A stretch of 64,000 nt of DNA, from contig CACDOC010000004.1 in the NCBI GenBank assembly GCA_902554355.1, positions 1 to 64,000 on the forward strand. Direction: 5' to 3'. The translations under genes and the position numbers were made by a program. The stretch's first letter is position 1. Each line of letters starts with the position of its first letter. The DNA is from an uncultured SAR86 cluster bacterium. GTDB taxonomy: Bacteria; Pseudomonadota; Gammaproteobacteria; Magnimaribacterales; Magnimaribacteraceae. Of this stretch, positions 41,314-50,597 are shown in pieces. The notes below the pieces were generated by a model. The model was not told where the DNA came from and searched no databases. It saw nothing but the letters and a program-made list of their open reading frames with translations.

Positions 41314-43197
41314 TTTAAGCTTTTGTTCGATTGCTTTCCTTACACCAATCCCATCTAGATTATTCATAATCTTTTGTTGCTCTTGATCTCCGTGTTCGAT
41401 AAATCCATCTGGCAAACCTAGATTTAACACGTTAGAAGAAGAATTTAATGCTATGAGTTCTTCATTTACTGCAGATCCAGCTCCACCAGCTATTACGTTA
41501 TCTTCAAGAGTTACAATTAGTTTAAATTGATTAGATATTTCATTGATTAGATTTATATCAATAGGTTTTATAAACCTCATATCTACAACCTTTGCTTTTA
41601 ATTCTTTTCCAGCATGTATAGCTGAATCAAGCAAGCTACCAAAAGATAAAATAACCACTTCTTTTGTTTCCGAATTAAGAACTGTTTTGCTTTTTCCAAT
41701 TTCAATAGTTTCATCAGATTTTTGACAGGTAATGCCTCTTCCTATTCCCCTGGGATACCTTACCGCTACAGGACCGGAGAAATTATATCCAGTATTTAAC
41801 ATCTTCCAGGCTAAGTCCTCATCTGAAGGCGCCATTATCATAATGTTTGGTATGCATCTGAGATAGGAAAGATCGAAAGCACCTTGGTGAGTTGCACCAT
41901 CTAATCCAACCAAGCCTGCTCTGTCTATAGCAAAAAGGACATCCAGATTTTGAAGGGCTACGTCATGTATTAATTGATCATAAGCCCTTTGAAGAAAGGT
42001 GCTATATATTGCGACTACAGGTTTTAATCCTTCGCATGCAAGCCCTGCTGCGAAACTAACGCTATGTTGTTCCGCAATAGCTACATCGTAATACTTTTCA
42101 GGAAAGGTCTTAGCAAATTCTTTCATTCCTGAACCTTCTCCCATTGCTGGTGTGATCGCAATTAGATTTTCATCCTTATTTGCTTTATGTATTAACCAGT
42201 CACCAAAAATTTTTGAGTAAGAGGGACTTTTAGGTTTAGAGTCAGCGGAAGGTAAGTCCTCCTTCTTAATTTTATCGATAGCATGGAATCCAACTGGATC
42301 TCCTTCAGCTGGGGCATAGCCTTTTCCTTTAGTAGTAATTACATGAAGAAATCTAGGCCCATGAATATGCTTTAAATCTTCTAAGATATTAATTAAATTT
42401 TCAGAATCATGTCCATCCACAGGACCGAAATATTCAAATCCTAATTCTTCAAACAAAGAACCTGGAGCAATCATGCCTTTAGCGTGTATTTCTGCTTTTC
42501 TAGCAAATTCCTTCGCACCTGGTAAATAAGTTAATACTGATTTACCACTTTCTCTAATTTTATTATAAGTTTTGCTTGCCCAAACCCTTGCAAGATAGTT
42601 TCTTAATCCTCCTATATTCTCAGAAATAGACATTTGATTATCATTTAAGATTACAAGGAGGTTTTTATCTAAAGAGCCTGCATGAGCTAAAGCCTCATAA
42701 GCCATTCCTGCTGTCATAGCTCCGTCTCCAATCACGGCAGTTACATGTCTATTAATATTTTTTGAATCTGCTCCAGTGATCATCCCTAAAGCAGCGCTGA
42801 TCGATGTACTTGAATGACCGACACCAAAAGTATCGTATTCGCTTTCTGTTCTCACCGGGAAAGGAGCAAGACCATTAGTTTGCCTCATGCTTTCCATGTC
42901 ATTCTTCCTTCCTGTTAGAATTTTATGTGGATAAGTTTGATGCCCAACGTCCCAGACTAATCGGTCATGAGGAGTTTCAAACGCATAATGGAGAGCTAAT
43001 GTTAACTCTATAACCCCGAGACCTGCACCAAAGTGACCACCTGTCTTTCCTACTGTGTACAGTAAGAATTCTCTTAATTCATCTGCAATTAAAGGTATAT
43101 CCGTCTTATCTAGCTTTCTTAAATCTTCAGGAGAATTAATACCACCCAGAAATTTAGAAAGCGGTTTTTCAGTTGGTATTGATTCAAAGATTTTCAT
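41305..43197 (-). CDS. dxs: 1-deoxy-D-xylulose-5-phosphate synthase
   Basis: This 630-residue thiamine-diphosphate enzyme makes the first intermediate of the MEP isoprenoid pathway from pyruvate and glyceraldehyde 3-phosphate. It shows GGHFGAGLGVIELTLALHY, VWDVGHQTYPHKILTGR, and the ThDP motif GDGAMTAGMAYEAL to NDNQMSISENIGG. The C-terminal half has AEQHSVSFAAGLA and GLVGLDGATHQGAFDLSYL. It is the last gene of the xseB-ispA-dxs unit, 3 bp after ispA. The TGC/Cys and metal ligands look normal. Confidence 0.97.
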   Translation of the reverse strand: MKIFESIPTEKPLSKFLGGINSPEDLRKLDKTDIPLIADELREFLLYTVGKTGGHFGAGLGVIELTLALHYAFETPHDRLVWDVGHQTYPHKILTGRKNDMESMRQTNGLAPFPVRTESEYDTFGVGHSSTSISAALGMITGADSKNINRHVTAVIGDGAMTAGMAYEALAHAGSLDKNLLVILNDNQMSISENIGGLRNYLARVWASKTYNKIRESGKSVLTYLPGAKEFARKAEIHAKGMIAPGSLFEELGFEYFGPVDGHDSENLINILEDLKHIHGPRFLHVITTKGKGYAPAEGDPVGFHAIDKIKKEDLPSADSKPKSPSYSKIFGDWLIHKANKDENLIAITPAMGEGSGMKEFAKTFPEKYYDVAIAEQHSVSFAAGLACEGLKPVVAIYSTFLQRAYDQLIHDVALQNLDVLFAIDRAGLVGLDGATHQGAFDLSYLRCIPNIMIMAPSDEDLAWKMLNTGYNFSGPVAVRYPRGIGRGITCQKSDETIEIGKSKTVLNSETKEVVILSFGSLLDSAIHAGKELKAKVVDMRFIKPIDINLINEISNQFKLIVTLEDNVIAGGAGSAVNEELIALNSSSNVLNLGLPDGFIEHGDQEQQKIMNNLDGIGVRKAIEQKLKSI

Positions 43198-43200
43198 GAT

Positions 43201-44070
43201 TTAACTATTTCTGGATACTACATAATCAGCTAGCAATCTAAGATTATCAGCTTTTTGAGAAAGAGGAACTAGAATTTCTTTTGCTTCTTCAGCTAATTGA
43301 TTGGCTTTAGATTTAGCTCCCTCCAAACCAGCTATTGAGGGATAGGTTATTTTGTTTTGATTAAGATCAGAGCCTTGATTTTTTCCACTCACCAAAGCAG
43401 GGGACTCAATATCAATAATATCGTCTTGTATCTGAAAAGCTAAACCTATTTTTTCTCCATAATTTTCTAATATTTTTATGGTTTCTTCCTCCAATTGAGA
43501 CAAATAACCTCCTATTTCTAGTGAAGTTTGAATCAATCTTCCCGTTTTTTGGAAATGCATTAGATCAAGCTCTTCAATAGTTACTTTCTCGTCCATATGT
43601 ATATCTTTTACTTGACCTCCCACCATCCCTGAGGAACCACATGCCTTTGCTAATTTTGACAAGAGCAAGACTTTTATATCTTCTTGTACGTTGAATTTGC
43701 AGATTAATTCGAAGGCTAGCGGTTGCAATGCATCTCCAGCAAGAATAGCTGTGGCTTCATCAAACTGAACATGACAAGTTGGGCTTCCTCTTCTTAAATC
43801 ATCATTATCCATAGAAGGTAGATCGTCATGAATTAAAGAATAACAATGGATTAATTCAACTGCACAAGCAGATAAATCCCTATCCCGTTGATCGCATTGA
43901 CCTAGATCTGAAGATAAATAGACCAGTATAGGTCTTAGCCTTTTACCTCCGTTAAGCACAGAATACCTCATCGCTTCAGTTAATCGAGAGTCTTCAGAAG
44001 GTAATACTTCTTTAAGGTTTTTATTAACTTGGTCTCTGTATTTTTTTAAGAGATTTTCAAAATCAGACAT
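43201..44070 (-). CDS. ispA: Farnesyl diphosphate synthase (geranyltranstransferase)
   Basis: This 289-residue prenyltransferase condenses IPP with DMAPP and GPP. The first aspartate-rich motif is HDDLPSMDNDDLRRG and the second is FQIQDDIIDIES. RYSVLNGGKRLRPILVY and CHVQFDEATAILAGDAL are also present. The first motif has the usual two-residue insertion of bacterial FPP synthases. Its start overlaps xseB by 8 bp and dxs follows 3 bp later, so MEP entry and chain elongation are made together. Confidence 0.96.
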   Translation of the reverse strand: MSDFENLLKKYRDQVNKNLKEVLPSEDSRLTEAMRYSVLNGGKRLRPILVYLSSDLGQCDQRDRDLSACAVELIHCYSLIHDDLPSMDNDDLRRGSPTCHVQFDEATAILAGDALQPLAFELICKFNVQEDIKVLLLSKLAKACGSSGMVGGQVKDIHMDEKVTIEELDLMHFQKTGRLIQTSLEIGGYLSQLEEETIKILENYGEKIGLAFQIQDDIIDIESPALVSGKNQGSDLNQNKITYPSIAGLEGAKSKANQLAEEAKEILVPLSQKADNLRLLADYVVSRNS

Positions 44071-44296
44071 CTTTTAATGGAGTAGTCTTAAGTTCTCCAT
44101 TTTCTTCAATGAGTTTTTGAACTTGTAATTCTGCTTTCGACAATTGTTCTTGGCATTGCCTCGCTAATTTGATCCCTTTTTCAAAAGATTTTAGAGAATT
44201 TTCTAGACTTAGATCTCCTGATTCTAGGTCCTCAACTATACCTTCAAGTTCCTCTAAAGCTTTTTCAAAATTTATTTCTGTCTTTTTAGTAGCCAT
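44063..44296 (-). CDS. xseB: Exodeoxyribonuclease VII small subunit
   Basis: This 77-residue, highly acidic coiled protein binds XseA to form exonuclease VII. The conserved stretch NFEKALEELEGIVEDLESGD at residues 9-28 followed by LSLENSLKSFEKGIKLAR and CQEQLSKAELQVQKL is diagnostic. Length is normal. It overlaps ispA by 8 bp, the common xseB-ispA-dxs order. The large subunit gene is not in this window. Confidence 0.95.
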   Translation of the reverse strand: MATKKTEINFEKALEELEGIVEDLESGDLSLENSLKSFEKGIKLARQCQEQLSKAELQVQKLIEENGELKTTPLKDV

Positions 44297-44307
44297 AAAT
44301 AATAAGT

Positions 44308-46356
44308 TTACAATGAATATTCCAAACCTACATAGGTTTCTCTAGGCAAACCAGGAAAATATCTATCTCCACCAAAAGCATTAAAGTCAGCTCTTTCGGC
44401 ATAATCTTTATCAGTAAGGTTATCTATTCTTAGATAGAATTTTAACTTCTCAGAGTAATTTAGATTTGATCTGAAATGCATCAAAGTGTGCCCCTCATAT
44501 TCATGTAGATTAGCCGCATCAGTAAAATAAGAGTCCATATGCTCCAATTCGAAGGCTAAAGAGACATCATCGTTAATGGAGGTATTCAAGATTAAATTGG
44601 CCATTAGTTTAGGAGAAGTATCGATTTCGTTACCGATTCTAATTTTCTCTCTCATAGAAGTATCAGAGTCAAAATCATATTTGTGATCCCCGTAAGTGAA
44701 GTTACTGATTAGATTACTTGTTTCATTAATCTTTAAATCTAGAGTAAATTCAATTCCTTTATGATTTGTTTTTCCATTATCAATAATGAAATTTTCTGAA
44801 TCTCTGAATATAGAGTTTCTTTTTTTACTTTTATAAATACTTAAGGATCCATTTAGATTATCCAGATTGAACGCAGTACCCATCTCAACCATTGTTAACT
44901 TTTCAGAATCTAGATCACTCACATTTTGTTTCTTTTGTAATCTATAGGCTTCATTTATTTGAGGAGGCCTAAAACCTAAACTTGCTTGAAAGAAATAATT
45001 CACAAGGTCGAAGTAAGTTTCTATTCCTGCCCTAAAGCTCAATTCATTAAAATTATCTGATCTATCATCTGGTCTGTTGTAGTAACAACCACCAAAACCA
45101 CAATTAGTTCCATCCTCTCTAGTATTGCCACTATTAATTCTATTGTTGTAATCGTATTTTATGGATTCTGTTCTTATATCAGCGAAAAATAATAGATCCC
45201 CACTTATATAAAGGTCATCTATGCCTACAAACGCTGCGTAAACCTTTGAATCAACTTCATAATCATAATGCTTTCCTTGGGGTCTAGTTGCATTGTTAAA
45301 AGCGGAGCTAGTGGTTAATGCATTGGCTTGAGTTTCAACTAATTCAGCATCAGCCATTTCAATCTGCAATCCTCCTATAAGAGAGTAATGTTCAAAGTTA
45401 AGAAATCTTTTGAACAACACCCCAAAACTAACATGACTATTCTCTTCAACGGGAGTTCCTGGTAAAAAATGTTGAAGAAATACCATGTCATTCTTTCTAA
45501 TGAAAGGTGAGAGTAGGGATATGCCATTTTTTTTCTCTCTTTTTAAGTTTAAAGATATTCTTTGGGAATTAGCGTCTCTAAAAGCTTCAGGGTTAAGATT
45601 TTTTCTATTTAAGCTTGAATCTTTATATGAATTTAAACCAGTAATGTAACCAGCAGTTTCTTGATTCAAGTTAGTTAAAGTCATATTTAATGATGCTGTC
45701 CAAGAATTCAGCTGAAAATCAGATCTCATCTTTAGTTTTTGCTGATCGTATCCTGAAAATTCTCTGAAACCATCATTAGAAGCACCAAAGATATTAAGAC
45801 TCCAGTTAGATCGATTTCCTAGCTTCGCCTTAATATTTCTATACCCATTAGGACCCAGGTTTGTAGAGATGTTATTTTCATCTTTTAGTGGCTTTGAAAT
45901 CACGTTTATAACTCCATGCATTGCGTTAGCTCCGTACCTAGAACTAGCAGGACCTGTTATGGTTTCTATGCCCCCTGAATTCTCGAAAGCAGTTTCAAAA
46001 AGGCCATTTACATTACAAAAACCAGCAGGTCTAACTGGAATACCATCTTCTAAGATTAAAAATGAACCGCAAGCTCCTGGTCCAGTAAGCACTGGCGATC
46101 GCATGGCAGTTAAATGCTCCTGACCAGAACCTCTACTTATCCAAATTCCTGGTAGTCTTCTAAAAATTTGTTTGGGGTGTTGGGCATCTAATTTATTTAA
46201 CTCAAAAGAGTCAATTGATGATAAGGATACACTTTCTGACCATCCACTCAGATTAGATATCTTTTTTTCTAAAACTATTATTTCATCTTCTTCTGCCTGT
46301 AAAGAAGAGGTAAAAAATAAGAGGCCTAAAATTATTAATTTAAAATTTGTCTGCAT
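44308..46356 (-). CDS. TonB-dependent outer-membrane receptor
   Basis: This 682-residue protein has a signal peptide (LIILGLLFFTSSLQA), then a TonB-box-like DEIIVLEKK at residues 24-32. The plug domain follows (IFRRLPGIWISRG, SPVLTGPGACGSF, ASSRYGANAMHGVINVIS). Cys96 and Cys114 in the plug probably form a disulfide. The rest is a beta barrel rich in aromatic residues ending YVGLEYSL, with Leu rather than the usual terminal Phe. It imports a substrate using TonB energy; the ligand is unknown. It lies 88 bp downstream of the RND permease gene and 11 bp before xseB. Confidence 0.9.
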   Translation of the reverse strand: MQTNFKLIILGLLFFTSSLQAEEDEIIVLEKKISNLSGWSESVSLSSIDSFELNKLDAQHPKQIFRRLPGIWISRGSGQEHLTAMRSPVLTGPGACGSFLILEDGIPVRPAGFCNVNGLFETAFENSGGIETITGPASSRYGANAMHGVINVISKPLKDENNISTNLGPNGYRNIKAKLGNRSNWSLNIFGASNDGFREFSGYDQQKLKMRSDFQLNSWTASLNMTLTNLNQETAGYITGLNSYKDSSLNRKNLNPEAFRDANSQRISLNLKREKKNGISLLSPFIRKNDMVFLQHFLPGTPVEENSHVSFGVLFKRFLNFEHYSLIGGLQIEMADAELVETQANALTTSSAFNNATRPQGKHYDYEVDSKVYAAFVGIDDLYISGDLLFFADIRTESIKYDYNNRINSGNTREDGTNCGFGGCYYNRPDDRSDNFNELSFRAGIETYFDLVNYFFQASLGFRPPQINEAYRLQKKQNVSDLDSEKLTMVEMGTAFNLDNLNGSLSIYKSKKRNSIFRDSENFIIDNGKTNHKGIEFTLDLKINETSNLISNFTYGDHKYDFDSDTSMREKIRIGNEIDTSPKLMANLILNTSINDDVSLAFELEHMDSYFTDAANLHEYEGHTLMHFRSNLNYSEKLKFYLRIDNLTDKDYAERADFNAFGGDRYFPGLPRETYVGLEYSL

Positions 46357-46444
46357 TTATAACTTCCTTTTAATCAATACATAAGTGACTTTGGAGTATT
46401 GTAAGAAGAATGATTAGATATTACTAATTCACAAACCTGAACCT

Positions 46445-49400
46445 TTAATTTTGATTCGCTTTTTTTCTAAAGTTTACAAAAGGTCTAGTAAGTAAATTAA
46501 GAAGTTTTCTTGGAAGCCTATTTACTGAATCACCAAGCACAAGGGCACAAGGAGTAACCACTAGCGTTAATATAGTAGCCACGGTCAAACCAACCACCAA
46601 TGACCCAGCCATTTGTTCCCAGAAACTTGTGATATAAGAACCGCTTTTAACAGTTCTTTCGATTAAGTCTATACTGTAACCTAAAGCGATCGGCATTAAT
46701 CCTGCAATGGTTGTGAAAGAAGTCAAGAATACAGGTCTAAGTCTCAATACAGCACTTCTTAAGGCCAGTGATTTAGTATCTGATTCAGGATTATTTCTCT
46801 TAAGAAGGTTGAAGGTATCAATGAGTACAATATTGTTATTAACCACTATTCCTGCAAGCGCTACACAACAAATTCCTGTTTGAAGAGTGCTAAAAGATCT
46901 ACCTAGAATTAAAAGAGATACAAACACACCCCCAAAAGATAAAAGGATTGCTGAAAGCACTATATTGGCTTGGTAAAAACTATTGAACTGTGTGACAAGA
47001 ACTATCAACATTACAAATAACATAGTAATGAATCCCATTATGAGGAAGTCAGAAGATTCTTTATTGTATCTGTCGAAACCATCGAATTCTACGGTTATGC
47101 CTCTTCCTAGATCAGTGTTATTTAACCATCTTTTAATTTGTCTAATTTTTTCAGAAGCAACTACCCCTGGCATATTGTCTGCTGCTATTTGCTCTACTCG
47201 TTTACCATCTTTTCTACTTATTGTTTTAGTTGCAGGTTTAATGGTTGTGTTAACGAAGCTGCTAACAGGAACTAGACCTCTTTGGGTTTGTATATTCAAT
47301 TGTTCAAGCTGGTCTATGTTTCTTTCAGATTTAGGGAATCTAACTCTTATATCAACCTCTCTATCAAGATTCAAAGGACGATACTCACCAACTTTGATTC
47401 CGTTTGTAACCATTTGAACAGCTGCTCCAACATCTGACAGTCCAGCTCCGTATTGTGCTGCTTTTGTCCTGTCTATATTTAACTCCCATTCTATTCCTCT
47501 AGTATCAGAACTATCTCTTATATCTGTTAGACCGGTTACTTCATTTTCTAAATAATTCCTTATCTTTTTTGTGGCCCTTTTTAGAGCTATTTCATCTTCA
47601 CCTCTAATGTTTAGTTGAATAGCTTTTCCTATAGGAGGTCCACCCTTTTCGGCTTCTACACTAACAATATAACCAGATACGTTACTTAAACGTTCTCTCA
47701 TTAATTCTAATATTTCATATCCATTTCTATCGGAGACGGCATTGTCTTCAGCATAAAAGTCGACAAACATTCCTCCTACCTTATCGGAATCATTTCCTCG
47801 AAAGCCACCACCTGAACCACCTGAATTACTCCAAGTACTCAACATTTCAATATCTTCCATGCCTATTATCTTTTGTTCAGCATCAATAGCTATGTCTCGA
47901 ATTTCATCAACAGACAGATTTCCCCTAGCATATACATCTACATCAGCAAATTGAGGGGCAACTTCAGGAAAATAAATTATTCCTTTTCCGTGTTGTACCC
48001 ATAAAGCAATAGACAAAATGATTGCTGACAAAATAATGAATATAGTCTGCCCCGGAGTGTTCAAATATTGATTTACTTTTCGAGCATATTTTCCAGTCAC
48101 GCCTGGAAGAGCAAGAGGGTCAGAAGATTCTAGTCTTCTAATGTTATTTATTTCTTCTTCTGACTGTTTAGCTAAACCACCAAACATGGCACCTAAAATT
48201 GGAGCAAACACTAGAGAGTAGAGGAGGGAGCCAACCAAAACACAAAAAACTGTTATGGGCATGTCCCTAATGAATTTACCCATTCCGGGCATTAGCATTA
48301 AAGGCGTAAAAGCTATTAAGGTTGTCACTGTAGACGTTAATACGGGCCAGAACATTCTGGTGGCAGCAGCTGAATAGGCTTGCACTCTATCCATGCCCTC
48401 AGCTAATTTTCTATCAGCGTATTCTGTAATAACTATCGAACCATCAATAGTCATTCCCATTGAAATTAACATGCCAAACATGACCATGAAATTAAATTCT
48501 TTACCTAATATAAGTAGAACCAATAAGGCAAAAAGGTATGAGAAGGGAATAGCCATTCCAACCAGCATAGAAGTCCTAAAACCTAAAGCTGCTAGAACTA
48601 CTATCATGACTAACGCAACTGAGGTTAAAACATTACCTTGTAATTCAGTAATCATCTGTAGAGCGAATTCAGAATCGTCTCTTACAAAATCTACTTCAAC
48701 TCCTTCTGGAAAATCTTCAGAAAATTCAAGGACTAATTCTTTAACTTCTGCAACAGTATCTATGATATTTGTTCCTAGTCTTTTGGTTATGTCTATCGAC
48801 AAAGATTGCTTGCCATTGATTCTCGAGTAACCGCCACGATCTTTATAAGTAAGGCTTACATTGGCTACATCTTTTAGAGTTACAACGGAGTTTCCAGATA
48901 CTTTTATTGGTAGCCTCTCTATATCCTCCAAGCTAGCAAAAACACTGGGTACGTTTACAGAGAATCTACCTTTTCCAGTGTCTTGTGATCCGGCGGGGAT
49001 TACCCTATTGTTGTTAGCTACGGCTTGGTAGAGTTGATTCATAGAGATGCCGTAAGATTCAAGTTTATTTTTTTCGACAATTGCTTCTATCAAGTCTTCA
49101 GGAACCCCATTCAATTCAGCTGTTAAAACATTAGGATGAGTTTCAATAACATCCAACAGGTCTTGAGTTAAATTTACCAATACTCTTTGCGGAAGAACTT
49201 CACTAGAAATACTTACTGTTAGTATTGGATTATCAGCTGTGGAAAACTCTCTTATGCTAGGTTCCCTGGCATCATCAGGGAGCAATCTTTTAGCTTCATC
49301 AACTTTTACACGTATGTCATAAAGAGCTTGATCCATATCAATATCTTGATCAAATTGAATCATAATTGCTGTGTATCCAGTTCTAGATGTAGATCTAATT

Positions 49401-49639
49401 GTATCGACCCCTTCTACTGTTCTTAAAGCATCTTCAAGAGGCTTGGCTAATAGTCTTTCCGAATCCTCAGGCGATACTCCTTCAAAACCAACACCAACAT
49501 AAGCGCCAGGAAAATCTACATCGGGTTCTGTGGCTTTAGGTAAATAATTTAGCGCATAAAATCCAGATAAAGTGATTAGAATTAGAACACTTAATGAGGT
49601 CCTACTTTTCTTTATGGCTTGTAAGATAAGGGCCTTCAT
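46445..49639 (-). CDS. RND-family efflux transporter permease
   Basis: This 1064-residue inner-membrane pump component has twelve predicted helices in two halves with large periplasmic loops. Conserved sites are AYVGVGFEGVSPEDSERLLA and GYTAIMIQFDQ in the first porter domain. The proton-relay helix is around MGMTIDGSIVITEYADR, which has one Asp where HAE1 pumps have a double Asp. The second half contains VVNNNIVLIDTF and LRLRPVFLTSFTTIAGLMP. Its start overlaps the adaptor stop by 4 bp. No outer-membrane channel gene is next to it, so it would use a TolC-type channel encoded elsewhere. Substrate unknown. Confidence 0.93.
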   Translation of the reverse strand: MKALILQAIKKSRTSLSVLILITLSGFYALNYLPKATEPDVDFPGAYVGVGFEGVSPEDSERLLAKPLEDALRTVEGVDTIRSTSRTGYTAIMIQFDQDIDMDQALYDIRVKVDEAKRLLPDDAREPSIREFSTADNPILTVSISSEVLPQRVLVNLTQDLLDVIETHPNVLTAELNGVPEDLIEAIVEKNKLESYGISMNQLYQAVANNNRVIPAGSQDTGKGRFSVNVPSVFASLEDIERLPIKVSGNSVVTLKDVANVSLTYKDRGGYSRINGKQSLSIDITKRLGTNIIDTVAEVKELVLEFSEDFPEGVEVDFVRDDSEFALQMITELQGNVLTSVALVMIVVLAALGFRTSMLVGMAIPFSYLFALLVLLILGKEFNFMVMFGMLISMGMTIDGSIVITEYADRKLAEGMDRVQAYSAAATRMFWPVLTSTVTTLIAFTPLMLMPGMGKFIRDMPITVFCVLVGSLLYSLVFAPILGAMFGGLAKQSEEEINNIRRLESSDPLALPGVTGKYARKVNQYLNTPGQTIFIILSAIILSIALWVQHGKGIIYFPEVAPQFADVDVYARGNLSVDEIRDIAIDAEQKIIGMEDIEMLSTWSNSGGSGGGFRGNDSDKVGGMFVDFYAEDNAVSDRNGYEILELMRERLSNVSGYIVSVEAEKGGPPIGKAIQLNIRGEDEIALKRATKKIRNYLENEVTGLTDIRDSSDTRGIEWELNIDRTKAAQYGAGLSDVGAAVQMVTNGIKVGEYRPLNLDREVDIRVRFPKSERNIDQLEQLNIQTQRGLVPVSSFVNTTIKPATKTISRKDGKRVEQIAADNMPGVVASEKIRQIKRWLNNTDLGRGITVEFDGFDRYNKESSDFLIMGFITMLFVMLIVLVTQFNSFYQANIVLSAILLSFGGVFVSLLILGRSFSTLQTGICCVALAGIVVNNNIVLIDTFNLLKRNNPESDTKSLALRSAVLRLRPVFLTSFTTIAGLMPIALGYSIDLIERTVKSGSYITSFWEQMAGSLVVGLTVATILTLVVTPCALVLGDSVNRLPRKLLNLLTRPFVNFRKKANQN

Positions 49640-50541
49640 GCCTCAGGGTAAGAAATTTCTTTAACGTTAACTGTTTGACCTTGAAATACATACTCTTGAC
49701 CAAGAGTGATGATTCTTTCGTTCTCATTTAAACCAGAAATCCAAAGACCATCCGTCGTGTCTTCAAGTATCTCTATTTCTCTGAATTCAACAGAATTATT
49801 TTCATCGACAGTTCTTATACCTAATTTACCTTGATCGTTTAAAGAAAGGATAGCGGGCGAAATTTTATGGGAGAAAACTTTTTTACTTTCTATGAATATT
49901 TCTGCAGAAACACCATCTCTTATGGTTCTATCTTTATTATCAACTTTAATCTCTACTCTAAAAGTTCTTGTATTTCTATCCGCAGATGTGGCGATAAAAG
50001 AAACCTTACCTTGTATTTCATCTCCTGATATTAAACGTGCCATCGAATTTGCACCTACTTCTAAGTCAGCAATATCTTTTTCAGCAATATCCGCTACCAA
50101 TAACATAGGGTTGGAATCTATTAGAGACGCGCAGGTTCCTCCTGTATTGAGATAATCTCCTTTATCCACATTTAAAGATTCTAAATATCCTGAGAAAGGA
50201 GCAACTATTTTGGGGTAGGCCTCTCTTCCTGCTATGTATAACTGACATATAAGATCCCCTTCTTTTACGTAGTCACCTTGTTTGAATGGTGTAGATACAA
50301 CCCTTCCACCTATTTCAGCTCTTACGTTTATGAATTTATCTGCTTCAGTAAAACCACTTGCTCTGATTGACTTTGATTTTAGGATTGCTTGACTGTTTAA
50401 TACAGTTACAGAAGAAAGGGTTGCTAAAGAGCTCTCACTTTTAGGACTAACTTCGTCATCTACAAGGCTGCCAGATACCATCCATATTGCTAGAAAAAAT
50501 GCCGTTATTGCAGCGGTTTTATAGGTTTGTTTTATTTTCAT
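49636..50541 (-). CDS. RND efflux periplasmic adaptor (membrane fusion protein)
   Basis: This 301-residue protein has an N-terminal membrane anchor or signal (ITAFFLAIWMVSGSLV), then the lipoyl/barrel-sandwich parts RAEIGGRVVSTPFKQGDYVKEGDLICQL and YLESLNVDKGDYLNTGGTC (each cited in part). The beta-barrel region contains FIATSADRNTRTFRVEI and a C-terminal membrane-proximal domain. It is short for the family because the alpha-hairpin between the lipoyl halves is very small, so direct contact with TolC is uncertain. It overlaps the permease gene by 4 bp. A promoter with a palindromic operator-like repeat lies just upstream. Confidence 0.88.
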   Translation of the reverse strand: MKIKQTYKTAAITAFFLAIWMVSGSLVDDEVSPKSESSLATLSSVTVLNSQAILKSKSIRASGFTEADKFINVRAEIGGRVVSTPFKQGDYVKEGDLICQLYIAGREAYPKIVAPFSGYLESLNVDKGDYLNTGGTCASLIDSNPMLLVADIAEKDIADLEVGANSMARLISGDEIQGKVSFIATSADRNTRTFRVEIKVDNKDRTIRDGVSAEIFIESKKVFSHKISPAILSLNDQGKLGIRTVDENNSVEFREIEILEDTTDGLWISGLNENERIITLGQEYVFQGQTVNVKEISYPEA

Positions 50542-50556
50542 TAATTTTTTATTTAG

Positions 50557-50578
50557 GTGTTATACATGACTATAACAC
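50557..50578. promoter_or_regulatory. Palindromic operator-like repeat upstream of the RND efflux genes
   Basis: Exact 8-base arms GTGTTATA (50557-50564) and TATAACAC (50571-50578) flank a 6-base centre. The repeat covers the -10 hexamer of the predicted promoter and ends 15 bp before the adaptor start, the usual place for a TetR- or MarR-type repressor site. No regulator gene lies next to it. Confidence 0.5.
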
Positions 50579-50596
50579 TAAAATAGTATTTGTTAA
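50569..50596 (-). promoter_or_regulatory. Predicted sigma-70 promoter of the RND efflux operon
   Basis: On the minus strand TTAACA (50591-50596) and TATAGT (50569-50574) are separated by 16 bp. This lies directly after the stop of the DnaT-like gene, so the efflux genes can be expressed separately from it. Confidence 0.5.
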
Positions 50597-50597
50597 A

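Noticed and set aside
46983..47417. Plus-strand open frame of 144 codons inside the RND permease gene
   Set aside because: It lies wholly antisense to a clearly conserved membrane-protein gene, has no family motif and no ribosome-binding site. The same applies to 48393-48830, 20389-20793, 3139-3537, 56159-56593 and 8932-9246.
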